Of a stretch of DNA of 43,918 nt, positions 22,608-33,239 are shown piece after piece. Origin of the DNA: Perkinsus chesapeaki (lineage: Eukaryota; Perkinsozoa; Perkinsida; Perkinsidae); NCBI GenBank assembly GCA_013115145.1, contig JAAPAO010000277.1, positions 1-43,918 of the forward strand, in the 5' to 3' direction. How positions within the stretch are numbered: position 1 is the first letter of the stretch; each line of letters opens with the position of its first letter. The translations under genes were made by a program, and so were the position numbers. The notes beneath the pieces are model-generated. The model was given only the letters and a program-made list of their open reading frames with translations, made no database searches and was not told where the DNA came from.

Positions 22608-23522
22608 ATGACCATCCTTATGAAGAAGCTACTCTTTGTTGCTCTGCTCGTTGCCTATACCAGAGGCGATGTAGATCCACTTCATGATTTCATTGATGCA
22701 TCCGACGATGACAGTGGTGTTACCTATCGTGATTATCAAGCAGGTGACAAGATGAACGGTGGGCCCGTGGCTGCCTGTGATAAGCCCCTTCGAAGATGCT
22801 TCGTAGCCGTGGACACTTCTGTCGGACCTAAGGTGAGATCTATCATCGTGTCAATTTTATATTCATTCCTCATTCCTAATTCAGACTGTGATTGGTGTTA
22901 TTGAGACGGAGATACCAGACTCAACTTTAGATAAAGATACGGGAAAACTTATCCGAGACAAGACGTAGGGGGCTCCTGAACCTCCGCCCTCTCACTTGAA
23001 CTTCTAAGGCCACCTTCAGTGAAGAAAGACGGAGAAATTGGTTACATCCACGGGGTAAGCGAATAAGCCTTCTGTATGCATGATAGTATTTACTAGCAGC
23101 TGTGTGGGGATCTTTTTTATTCTGACTTTTTCATTATTATTTATTCATGAATCGCGAATTGTAGGTAGCTGTGGTTGACGCGTGGAGGCGAAGAGGGATC
23201 GCAACTAATCTGATCGACCTAAGGTTCAAAAATGTAAGCAGCGTATGCGAAGCCTAGTCGGACAGTAGAGCCTTGATCTGTCTCAGATTGATGATAAGAG
23301 GCCAGAGGTATCCGCCCTATATCTTGACGTGATGCTCACCAACAAGGAGGCTATCGCCTTATATGAGAAAACAGGATTCGTACGCATCACAAGTGAGTTA
23401 TCGCAATAGGCATTCCGTATTCGTTGGCCCTCTCCTATTCTATCCACGGCCATCAACGCTTTGTGATCTCAGAGGACCCAAACTGGCTGACTATGGCGCG
23501 TTATCTCGCTCATTCTCGATAA
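22608..23522 (+). CDS. GNAT-family acetyltransferase with signal peptide, copy 2
   Basis: Exons 22608-22832, 22885-22964, 23009-23054, 23165-23233, 23287-23392 and 23473-23522 join cleanly to 191 residues. The N-terminus (MKKLLFVALLVAYTRG after MTIL) is a signal peptide; a short acidic linker follows. The domain has CFVAVD, TVIGVIETEIP, GEIGYIHG, motif A as DAWRRRGIATNLIDLRF, and motif B as ALYLDVMLTNKEAIALYEKTGF, then a short tail WLTMARYLAHSR shared with copy 1. GNAT enzymes move acetyl from acetyl-CoA to an amine, usually in cytosol or nucleus; a secretory location is unusual and might mean ER lumen, a surface role, or a changed function. The two genes are a head-to-tail duplicate. Confidence 0.85.
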
Positions 23523-24990
23523 GCGCTGTTGTTGACCCATTTATGTCATTGTGACAAGTTAAGCTTATTATCCAGCTCGCTTAGCGGGCTGGCCACAGAT
23601 TGTCGCTCCGAGAAGATTCTAATTTTAGTACCTTGAAGAGCCTTCTTGCGTAGCGTTGGTCAGAATGAGTGAGACTCACGTTATTAATTCGAGTGTTGAG
23701 TGCGGTGTCTTCGTTGGTCTCAACAACAGCTAGAGAGAGCAGTCCCCAGCAGAAACTCCCTGCACTACCCCCTTCACACTTTCGTATATGTAGAATGCCA
23801 GCTGCCTTATGAAACTGAAATATCCAGCCTGAAAACACCTGCTATAACGGGAAATATCAGAATGTGCCAAGTTGGAGCATCCGTCCTCTTTACTCGTTAC
23901 AGCCTTCTAATAGACATCAAGATACACTTGGCGCCGAATACAGATATACCTCCCATAGTTAGATAGTTAAGCCTTTCGTATGGAACTCTCATTCGAGTAA
24001 AGTTGTTATAGACCCATCGATCAAAGCCGGGCATTTCATTTTCTTTCGGTGTTCGAGCATGGTTGTACCTTCCGTGTAACTAGGCAATCGCGGTTGTATT
24101 GTGGTCATAATATCGAAGGCTGAACTACTACTCTGAATCGTCTAAACTGGAGTATGCTAGCTAATAAGGATTCTACACCATCACGGCCCTTGCACGTGTT
24201 GATCTACCGGTCGGGCTTTCAAGGTATCGATCTCCAGCTTTACGGGCTAAATACTATTCAACCTCCCTTTTAATCCGACCCGTGGACGGTTCTGCATCGC
24301 CGATCTTGCATGCTCAAGTTCCGATCGGAAATACTCTCAGTGTGAAGAGGTCTGAAGAACTTGACTAGTATTGTGGCTCGGAATATTGGTCACCTGTTTC
24401 CATTGTCGAAGTTAACCACTCTTTGATACTCATCAGATAGAGGTACCAAGTCAAGAGATATATAGGCTCAGCTCTACTCACAGTAGGTCTAGGTCACTAC
24501 AGAGAGCAAGGTGAAGAAAATGGAGTTAGAATGGAAGCGTTAAACCTTGGCATTAAACTTTAGATTTAATCGAATGGAATTATCGGTCAACCGTATGCTC
24601 TTTCTTGCAGCCTCTTCTGGCTCTGACAGACAAGGCGCATTCCCGTTGGTCCCTTCATGTTTAAATAGGGTATCTGAATTCTCAGCGTAAGGTTTTCTAA
24701 TTTCCGCGCACCCATGGACATTTAAGTTTCAAATTTTGAAAGCGGCGTATCGGATATTTGAATGATGGTCGGATAGTTGCACGAATCGGCCGGGTGTAAG
24801 AGTGTGTCCGGATAGAGTTCTGGTGTTCCTGGTCCTCTTCGTGATCGTGTCTTTTTGCTATCCTCAATGTCTCGAGCTAATGGCGGTACTCAACCTAGAC
24901 GACCGACATCGCCTGTGGCCGGCAGAAGTATCAACAGAAGTAACTACGATACTATTCGCTAAAGATCTTGATAATTATCACCCCTCTTAG
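23523..24990. other. Intergenic, no gene recognised
   Basis: About 1.45 kb without supported coding sequence. A frame at 24880-24940 (MAVLNLDDRHRLWPAE) lies just upstream of the TMEM17-like gene and could be its first exon, but no splice joins it in phase. Confidence 0.45.
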
Positions 24991-25673
24991 TCCCTCGTGC
25001 ATTCTCCATCACGAGTTCATTGCTGCTTCAAGGACTTCTACATGTCAACGTCTTATTCGACGTTGTTCTTCTCGGTCCAGGGCTCCTCATAACATGGATC
25101 ATCAGGGTCCTTACAGAATTCCAAGCTGTACTGTGATCTCGATTTTTGCAGGCTGCGACTGGCGATGCTCACGAAAGAGCGTATCAAATACTACTGCCCA
25201 TGTTCGCTATCGTTCTTGCGGCGGAAGGGCCCAGACTCGCGCTCGGGTATAGCGGAAACCTTGGAGAACGAGTAGAAGCTGCGCTTCCGTGTGGTGGACG
25301 ATGTGTGGGAAGTTCAGGTCCCTCATCTTTTCCTCTGGTTAGTGCTCTCCTTCTTCCCCGTTCTCGCGATGCTCATAGCGATCCTTGTGATACGAGCAAA
25401 TATCCAGGAGCTGACCGACGCCATGTGCCCGTAGGAACTTTGCCACTGCTGGCTGCTGTTACGAGTATCATCATCAGGTCGTGTTTAACACCTTTCGAAG
25501 TGGTGCTAATATGTCTCGAGATTGTCATCGTAATTACAAGCGGAACCGTAGGGATCTTCGCGATGAGACGACTGATTGCGGTGAAGACATTCCGATTCTA
25601 CGAGCAGTATTTTGTCACTAGCATGACGGAGCTTCAACCACGTAGATTCTATATGCTCCTCATTTGTGTTTAA
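24991..25673 (+). CDS. TMEM17/TMEM216-family ciliary transition-zone protein (5' end unresolved)
   Basis: Exons 24991-25127, 25152-25271, 25318-25430 and 25478-25673 join in phase and encode four hydrophobic helices. The clearest signature is RLALGYSGNLGERVPHL at the end of helix 2, matching the R-x-Y-x-G-Y-x-G-N-L-x-E-K-V-P element of TMEM17. Before it, SSLLLQGLLHVNVLFDVVLL matches the family's first helix; after it come LFLWLVLSFFPVLAMLIAIL and VVLICLEIVIVITSGTVG. TMEM17 and TMEM216 sit in the membrane of the ciliary transition zone and work with the B9/tectonic complex. The first intron would be only 24 nt (25128-25151); it removes an in-frame TGA. The start codon was not found; an ATG exon must lie upstream. 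The ciliary role agrees with a flagellated zoospore stage. Confidence 0.78.
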
Positions 25674-25961
25674 CTCGCTGGCTCAATGGATTAACTATTC
25701 AGGGGCTTACGATCTTGCTTGCATTTGATGCTCAAACTGATAACGCGAGGCGCGTAAGACATATGATAAATGACTTGAGTAGCAGCGGATGAAGCTGCAC
25801 TACGGGTCTGATATTTCGCATATCAGATATTTGAAACAAAGAAGGTAAATTATATTCTGTAGATTGCCCACATCTCTTGACCTAAGAGAGCGGTGGGTAC
25901 TTGTGAGTATGTGGGCGTAGAGAGGCTTAGGATGTTCAGTACGCCAACCCATATCTCACCA

Positions 25962-26435
25962 TTAAACACATGAACCGGAAGGGCAGGGGACCGGCATGTA
26001 GCCTCCATCACAACCTTCATCAATAAGATGGACACACGCTTTAGTGAGTTCAGCGTTGGTGTAGTACATACCGCGGCAGATACCTTTATCACACCTGCAC
26101 TCAACACGGGCTTCAGGGTGATTGTGGCAAGTGTTGTTATCCAATCTATTGCATTCAGATAGACATGTAGAACTCGGAGGAGCAGAGCTGCAAGGCACTG
26201 GGACCGAGGCGGCCCCATAACCACAACCTTTATCGATACCATCGACACATGTAGAATTCTTAGACGAGTCGGTATAATAAAGATGCCTACAAATATCTCT
26301 CTCATAACGACATTCTAAAGTGACCTTATTCTTCTGGCATTCATTGTTACCCAGCTTGTCACATATGTTAGTACATACCTCTGTGTTATCGCCAAGGGCC
26401 CAAGTGAGTATTGAGAGAACATAAACCGACTTCAT
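25962..26435 (-). CDS. Secreted protein of two tandem Cys-rich repeats
   Basis: A single-exon frame of 157 residues. MKSVYVLSILTWALG is a signal peptide. Two repeats follow, each with eight Cys in matching positions, starting C-x3-C-x(6)-N-x-C and containing a [DG]IC-R-x-[LM]YYT element, then C-V-x2-I-D-x-GC and a closing VPC. Repeat 2 has one extra Cys (ECRC). No named family recognised; the spacing suggests a small disulphide-knit domain duplicated within the gene. It faces the TMEM17-like gene tail to tail. Confidence 0.8.
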   Translation of the reverse strand: MKSVYVLSILTWALGDNTEVCTNICDKLGNNECQKNKVTLECRYERDICRHLYYTDSSKNSTCVDGIDKGCGYGAASVPVPCSSAPPSSTCLSECNRLDNNTCHNHPEARVECRCDKGICRGMYYTNAELTKACVHLIDEGCDGGYMPVPCPSGSCV

Positions 26436-27774
26436 TACTGAGGAGCGACGAAAGGAGGCTGCTGGTTAGTTCTTCCTCAGCTTTCGTTCCCCCGAGGCAC
26501 GCATGAACAAAAAAGGTCACGAACGCGTGCGCAACTCTCCTCCGCCAAACACGAGCGTGGTTCTTCAGGATCTTAGTATTACTCAATTTCGTCGTTAGTT
26601 AGGATGCTTCAAGGTTAGAGCACACCCGAACGTTGAGCGTTTTGTGCATCTTAGGGGAAATATCCATTGCCGAGGGGCTTCATCGTTTTCCGAGGACCTT
26701 TCTCGCTCGCCCGAACCCGCCGTGATACGTCGCCTGTTACCGTCTTCTGAGGATGATGGCCAAGAACCTAGAAGAAGACGAACACTTCTGAGGAAACCAG
26801 ATGGACTCGAGTGAGGTTGACTACCTTGTGCGCAGTTCTCTTAATCTGCTAAAGGACTCGAGGTGATCTTTTGGAGCACGTTTCTGCGAATTGTCCCGAG
26901 GGACCGAGGGAAATATAACAGTAACTCGTCGGTAGGATACTTTACGGCTCCGGGTCTCAAAGCCTCGCACCCATCTAATGTGTACAACGTGAGCTTCTGC
27001 TCATCCCTCCGGGTGATAGAACTTATCACGTTGTTTTCAAACGGGCGAGAGTTATGTAAGGCGCCTTTTCCCGAGATGACCTGGAGCTGCGTTCACTACA
27101 GGCTTCTGGCTCCACGCATCCACATGCCGTCGAGACGATGAGACTCCCGAGCACCCTTATCTCCCTCAATAAATGTTCGTCATTTCGGAACATGTACCCA
27201 GGCGGGGCAAAACCCGCTCTCCTATTCAGTTCTGAGGTTCTCTAAGCAATAATCGATCATGGCGCCTATCGCCTGCGTGCAGACTCATGAATGCAGGATT
27301 GGACAGGATCACTCGCTATAAATAACGCGGAGCATACTGAAGCCGTTTGGTTTCACGTTAGCCGACCTATTCGATCGATGTATTCTCCGTGATTTGGTAT
27401 CACGTTTGACCCTTCAACCGCTTGCTTTATCCTTTCAAGCACCACAACCGACCGTGAGATCGTTCATGGGCATGGGACCGGATTCGACCCTTCTCTTCGC
27501 CGATAGCCATCACTTGCATCGATCAAGTGAAACTACGTTAAAGTGGAATGAGTCTGCGTGGGGATGTATTTTCAGAGCTAGGGCTCGTATGTGCATCTTT
27601 TAATGATGTGATAACTCCATAACGCAACTCACCATAAGATATAATCTATCTGAACAGGTGCCAAACGAGTTGCTAACACTTTTCCTTCTTAAAATCGTCG
27701 ATTCCATAATAAGTGTTAAGCTTTGATAGAGGGGAGTATCGAACTAACGTGGGATAGAGTCCGAAAAACTATAT
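26436..27774. other. Intergenic, no gene recognised
   Basis: About 1.3 kb with short unrelated frames only. No motif, repeat or RNA structure was found. Confidence 0.5.
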
Positions 27775-29420
27775 CTACGCTGATGAAGTGACCGATATAA
27801 AGTTTACTATTGCTCCATACGATCCGACGATGATCATCGGGAGGCACCACGTAAGCACCACCAATATGAGCCCAAACTCCAATCTGTTCGCTAATACGTA
27901 TTTTCTCAAAGAACCGTAGCGAAGCTGCTGAACTCTGTAGTAATACGTACATGGCATAACCGCGACCATTAGGACCATCGTGAAGGAGCCCAGAAGGTCC
28001 AGAAGGCTCGAAAGATTCGGAACCAAAACAGCAATTATGACTGTACAAAGAATTATACCAACACGGGCTGCGAACCTTTTAAATAAGGCCGACCAACTAT
28101 TGTCATCTACATCAATCTTAAGTGCATATTCAGCTGAAGCCATAATAGGGAGCACTATCACCTAAAAAGAAAACAAGTGACAACTTTCTACAACTCATTT
28201 AGGATATCATTGTCGACGAGACAAGGCACGATAGTGGAAAATACGGTTTGTGCTCATAGCCATGCAAATGGCGAGGGGTTTGAAACAGGAATACCAAAAT
28301 TAGAGCTTACTTGATAGTGTGGTACACTAGTACTGACTATGGCAACCAATGTAACATAAGCCCAAGGATCTGCATTTTCCATATGCAGTGGAACAAGAGA
28401 ATCTAATATAGTCTCATGAGCGAGTCTCCGCCCATATCCAACATAACCACAAACTCCGATTGAGATGTATCTACACATAACATTCAAGCATACTTTAATA
28501 ACAAGCTTCTCAAAACCTACACTATATATATTATACCATAAGCCCATCTTGAAACGGCCACGAAATGGGTCGGCTTTGCCATATCTCTAACAAGCGTTGC
28601 GACAGAGTTGGTAACATTGAATGATAGAATACAAACGCCAAACTTCGTAGCGAGCTCGAGTATGTTGGGGACAAATATATCGTATTCGACGATATCATTT
28701 GACACAACCTGATAATGCATAAAACTAACGTAGCGTAAATCGATTGGACTTACCTTATGGTAAATCCCGTTAATACTTATAATGAGGAAAAGACACGTGA
28801 TAGCCACCATTCCAACAGCCGCGACATAAGATACTTCATGCATGGTCCTTAAGAACGTAAAGGGTATGAAGAAGACACCCCATAGAGCCATCCATAATCT
28901 CTGACTTAACATTGGTAGTAGTTTACCAGTGGTGCTGCCAAGAATAACTAATAGGGAGGCGCAGGCACCGGTCATTGTAACATGGACAACAGTTGCCGTG
29001 AAAAGCCGGCCTGAAGCCAGAGAAGTCACCACTTTGATGAAATGATAACACTTACCGAATGTTCCGAAGCACGCTCTCCCAAGATCCTCATAAGTATATA
29101 TCGGACCGTTTGGCGATAATGCGATACCAAAATAAAGTTTGGTAACCGAAAACCCTGCAAAGTTAACAGCCAGCGTTAGGACTAGCGCACCGCCAACCCA
29201 ACCACAGGTGGCAAATACGCTAGGTAACATAACGACGCCAAGACCTGGAAAGAGAGTAAATAAATGCACTGACGTTTGAGTGATGATAGCCCTTACCAAC
29301 AGCTGAAAGAGCTAAACTGAAGACTGCTCTAACATCTGAGCATCTACCAACATGTAACGAGCTTTCAGTAATCGGCGGCTTGATCGTATCAACTGAGTTC
29401 GCAGGATTGTCGTGCATCAT
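27775..29420 (-). CDS. AAAP-family amino-acid transporter B, 6 exons
   Basis: Minus-strand exons 29420-29297, 29244-29056, 29010-28754, 28708-28521, 28470-28311 and 28161-27775 join in phase to 434 residues. The order of landmarks equals that in transporter A: GLGVVMLPSVFATCGW, PIYTYEDLGRACFG, PFTFLRTMHEVSYVA, CILSFNVTNSVATLV, GVCGYVGYG, VLPIMASAEYALKIDVDD and GSFTMVLMVAVMPC. The hydrophilic N-terminus is shorter than in A. Exons 3 and 4 have exactly the lengths of those in A (257 and 188 nt). The last intron of A and C is absent. A 149-bp intron (28162-28310) lies at the PHY position. A minisatellite with an assembly gap lies just upstream of the start. Confidence 0.9.
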
Positions 29421-29451
29421 TTTAAAGAACTGTAATACAAACCATCACATT

Positions 29452-29658
29452 GAATAGTAAACAGACACTTGAATAGTAAACAGACACTTGAATAGTAAAC
29501 AGACACTTGAATAGTAAACAGACACTTGAATAGTAAACAGAANNNNNNNNNNNNNNNNNNNNNNNNNNNNNNNNNNNNNNNNNNNNNNNNNNNNNNNNNN
29601 NNNNNNNNNNNNNNNNNNNNNNNNNNNNNNNNNNNNNNNNACACTTGAATAGTAAACA
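29452..29658. repeat. 19-bp minisatellite, array length unknown
   Basis: Units of CAGACACTTGAATAGTAAA repeat head to tail on both sides of a run of unknown bases. At least five near-identical units are visible. The array lies 30 bp upstream of transporter B and about 390 bp beyond the 3' end of transporter C. Confidence 0.95.
29543..29640. other. Assembly gap (98 N)
   Basis: An unbroken run of N inside the minisatellite. Assemblers commonly fail in such arrays, so the real number of units may be far larger. Open frames crossing it are artefacts. Beyond it, 29659-30048 is spacer with no gene. Confidence 0.98.
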
Positions 29659-30048
29659 TGCAATTGTGTAGTTAAATCCTCGCAACTCGTACGAGTTTAG
29701 AAAGCACATAATTTGATCAGCTTACATTTAAAGCACCCCTTGAATCACTAAACAACAACAACTATCAATTAAAGAGACTTTTACCACCTAACACTACTCT
29801 GCTGCAAGAACAACGTAAAACACCGCGGCTTATGGCTCACTCGCGGAAACGCTAATAACAACTCCGGTAAAAGCGATAATAGAATGAAACAGTAGTAGTA
29901 GTGGAGGTATGACAATGACACAGTAACATAGTAGTATTAAACAGTAGTAGTTGAATGATTTGTACAGTGGCACCCGCCAACTTCTATTCATTATTAGATT
30001 TCATGAAATCCGTTTATTATAACGTAATGGTGTCCCGTCGCATCTTAT

Positions 30049-31644
30049 TTATCCAAAGTTCTTAATAGCACCATAAGAGCCCACAACAATCATAGGAACA
30101 CACCATGTCAATACAGCACATATAAATACAAACTCAACCTTGTGAGACTTGATATAGGTCATGAACGAACCTAATAATAACAATTGACTAAAGCGGATTG
30201 GTTTAATTAAAAGCTATTCTCACCTAGAAGCATCTGCTGTATTCTCATATAATATATACATGGCATCATAGCTACCATAAAGACCATTGTGAAGGAACCG
30301 AGGATATCAAGAAGACTTGAGATGTTGGGGACAGAAACGGCTATGATTGTGGTGAAGATGATACAGGCCAAACGAGCTAGGAATCTCTTGATTCCAGCAC
30401 GACGAGAATTATCGTCGACATCAATATTCAAGACGTACTCCAGCGATGATGCGATAGGGAGTAAAAGAACCTGAACCAATATAGTTAACAAAGTGACCTC
30501 ACACAAATCTTGCAAGGTGAACCTCCAAGATACGCAACTTACCACGTAATGGGGAACACTGGACATAACAATAGCTATCAAAGTTACATATGCCCATGCC
30601 CCAGAGACAGGCTGATTAGGGGGCACTATCGAATCCATGATAGGATGATCCCTCAAAGAGCGACCATAACCGAAATAACCACACACACCGATACCGAAAT
30701 ACACGGTGAATATTATACCATAAGCCCATCTTGAAACAGCAACGAAATGGGTCGGCTTTGCCATATCTCTAACAAGCGTTGCGACAGAGTTGGTAACATT
30801 AAATGATAGAATACAAACACCAAAGTTGGTAGCGATCTCGATAAAGTCAGGTACGAATATATCGTAGACAATAGGCTCGGTGGAGGTTATCTAAAACATA
30901 ACAATAACGAAAAACATACTATCAAAAATGCCTTACCCCAACCATCAAACCATTGGCACTGACGACGGCGAATAATGTAAGAATTGATACCATACCAATA
31001 GCAGCAACGTAAGATACTTCATGCATGGTACGTAGGAAAGTAAAAGGGATGAAAAACACAGCCCAAATAATAATCCAAATACGTTGTGAAATACTCGGTA
31101 TCAACTTGGTGGTATTCTCACCCAAAAGCACCAACAATGAGGCACAGATGCCCGACATCGTCACATGAACGATTAAGGCAGTTAAAGCACGACCTGAAAC
31201 ACAACAACGTGAAAAGGAACGATGCAATAAAACACTTACCCCATTTGCCGTAACAAGCTCGTCCAAGATCCTCATAGGTGTACACGTGACCCTTCTCCGT
31301 AGGAGTTAACGCTATACCAAGATAAAGCTTGGAAACAGCGAAGCCTGCGAATAGGACACCAAGGGTAAGGACAAAGGCACCACCAAGCCAGCCACATGAG
31401 GCAAACACTGTTGGTAACATAACAACGCCCATACCTAACACAAGATAATAAGTTAAAAAACGACCGAAGGCTTACCAATGGCAGATAGAACAATGCTGAA
31501 AACACCTCGTATGTCAGAGCATTTTCCATGATGACCTTCTTGGTCAACAATAACTTTACCGGCCTCCTCGAAGCTTTCACCAGCAGGTGCATGATGCACA
31601 CGTTTGAGTTCAACGTTGCTTGAAGATTCTTCAGCTATTGTCAT
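30049..31644 (-). CDS. AAAP-family amino-acid transporter C, 6 exons
   Basis: Minus-strand exons 31644-31476, 31434-31240, 31193-30937, 30890-30543, 30470-30224 and 30170-30049 join in phase to 445 residues. It carries the same landmarks as A and B: GMGVVMLPTVFASCGW, HVYTYEDLGRACYG, PFTFLRTMHEVSYVA, CILSFNVTNSVATLV, GVCGYFGYG, LLLPIASSLEYVLNIDVDD. Exons 2 and 3 match A in length (195 and 257 nt). It lacks the intron found in A and B just before GIGVCGY, so exon 4 is fused. About 113 bp of exon 4 is almost identical to B although the rest is diverged, which suggests gene conversion. B and C are a tandem pair on one strand. Confidence 0.92.
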
Positions 31645-31766
31645 TCCAAAACAATTATTAATAAACCTTTAACAAATACTTATCAAGTTCACGAGGTCAA
31701 CATTAACAATATGAAATGAAAGACTTGAGCTAGCAAAAACACAATCACCTCTAGCTGAAAGATACG

Positions 31767-31785
31767 GTCACCGTATTACGGTGAC
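31767..31785. promoter_or_regulatory. Perfect 19-bp palindrome in a divergent intergenic region
   Basis: GTCACCGTA-T-TACGGTGAC reads the same on both strands, with 9-bp arms around one central base. It lies 123 bp upstream of transporter C and 317 bp upstream of the plus-strand gene at 32102, which point away from each other. The length and position suit a binding site for a dimeric transcription factor; this is inference. Confidence 0.45.
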
Positions 31786-32101
31786 GCACGGCGGCCACGG
31801 AGCATAGACAAGATACGTTGAGGAAGTTCAAGCCTAGGCAAGATTGCAAGATATCGTCTGCTGTGGTTGCGCGGCGGCGCAGTCGAGGGCCGAAACTTAC
31901 AACTTATCGGCTCTGAAAAAGTTTCATGTTTCACGCGTAAGTGACTTGTGACCGTGCTTGAATTCGTTCTAGTTGAACCACGTCGGCGGAAAGAATGAAA
32001 AGATAAGCCATTTGACTTTACATCGTCGGCGGTGGCATTGGTTCCCAAAAATTGGAACCACTTTCCGTGTATAATGTAAGTTACTCTATTTTAGACTTGC
32101 T

Positions 32102-33239
32102 ATGATGGAATCTCCCATATCTAGTCCAACTTGTAAGGGTAGCAGCCCACGGCCCACCGCCAACAACTGCTGCTGTGGTACAGTAAGGCAAATGATATTT
32201 AATATAGAGCAACGAATAGCTAATGAAACGAGAGAACTTAAACTGTCAAATGAGGATTATTGGGCATCAAAGAGGTAACGTATCGATATAGAAAGGATGA
32301 GTTATTACAACTTGTGTGTAAACAGTCAGCATCATGGCCGTCTTGCTGGCGCATGATAATTACAAAGACATTTCAGGCGCACTGCGACAGTAGGCAGCAA
32401 ATCAGCTGATGGAAGAGAGGACACTGAAGTTGGTGAAGCTACGGCAAACGCGAATAGACGACATTGTGGGAACAAGGTGCGAACGACCAGAACAGCTTTC
32501 ATGGATTCGTTGGTCGGGAGGAAATTTGTAAGACAAAAGTCCGACAGTATATAGCAAAGCTCGGTAAGAGCAGATATCAGATGAAATACAACGGAGAGAG
32601 AAATTAGGAAGAAGTAGTTCGAAAAGGTAAGTGTGAAGAATCACGACTTGCCTTGAACGACGACATCGCAGAAAATCTAACAGAGCACCACGGAGACCTA
32701 TTGGTGATCGAAGCTGTAATGAGATAATTGCTCGAGAAGAAAGAGTGAGAACGACAGTTTATGAGCGAATATTTGCAGCTCAGTTGAATGCAAAAAGGGA
32801 AAGAAAACTGAACGAGGAAGTGGCTGAATGCACGTTTACACCAAAAGTGAGGAATGCAAACCTTTCCCTACTGCACGAGCAGCAGCTCGCCGGCACACCG
32901 TTTTGTGTGTCTATGGAGCATCTCCGTCGATTAGATCGCTCATAGCCCAAACCAAACGCCTTCAAATAGCAATGAACACCGTTGCGAAGCACTTTACCGC
33001 GATGCTGAGCGCCGCACTGTGGATCGATCGCTCCAGCAATTGTAAGGCCTTACTGCGGAAGACGTTTGCTTGATAATTAAACCTGCTTCAGACCTCAAGC
33101 TCAATTGTCGAACGGCTCTGGCACGCGGAATACACGGGTAACGAACTTACGCAGTGGAGTATGTCTTAGCTCTTCACGAAACCATGATAGTGTCCATTTA
33201 AGACAGTCTTGCTTCGTATCAAAGCACAACTTACTTTAA
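32102..33239 (+). CDS. Coiled-coil protein with TFTPK motif, 6 exons, function unknown
   Basis: Exons 32102-32274, 32377-32527, 32574-32626, 32672-32846, 32935-33041 and 33092-33239 join in phase to 268 residues. The N-terminal part has a helical MIFNIEQRIANETREL segment. The middle carries VYERIFAAQLNAKRERKL, then ECTFTPKIAHSP, then ALYRDAERRTVDRSLQQL. Units of the type [LF]Y-x-D-A-x-R-R and T-F-x-P-K-I recur in long protist coiled-coil proteins, often cytoskeletal, but no specific family is recognised. Removing the 88-bp intron 4 restores TFTPKI and reaches the ALYRDAERR frame, which supports the model. The last exon is polar and Ser/Arg-rich. The second ATG at 32105 is also possible. Confidence 0.7.

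Noticed and set aside
29417-29709. Frames reading through the minisatellite
   Set aside because: They cross 98 unknown bases and simply translate a 19-bp repeat in three frames.
31776-32048. 90-codon minus-strand frame upstream of the TFTPK gene
   Set aside because: Begins with TTG, is Arg/Ser-rich without a motif, and no exon joins it. Kept as spacer.
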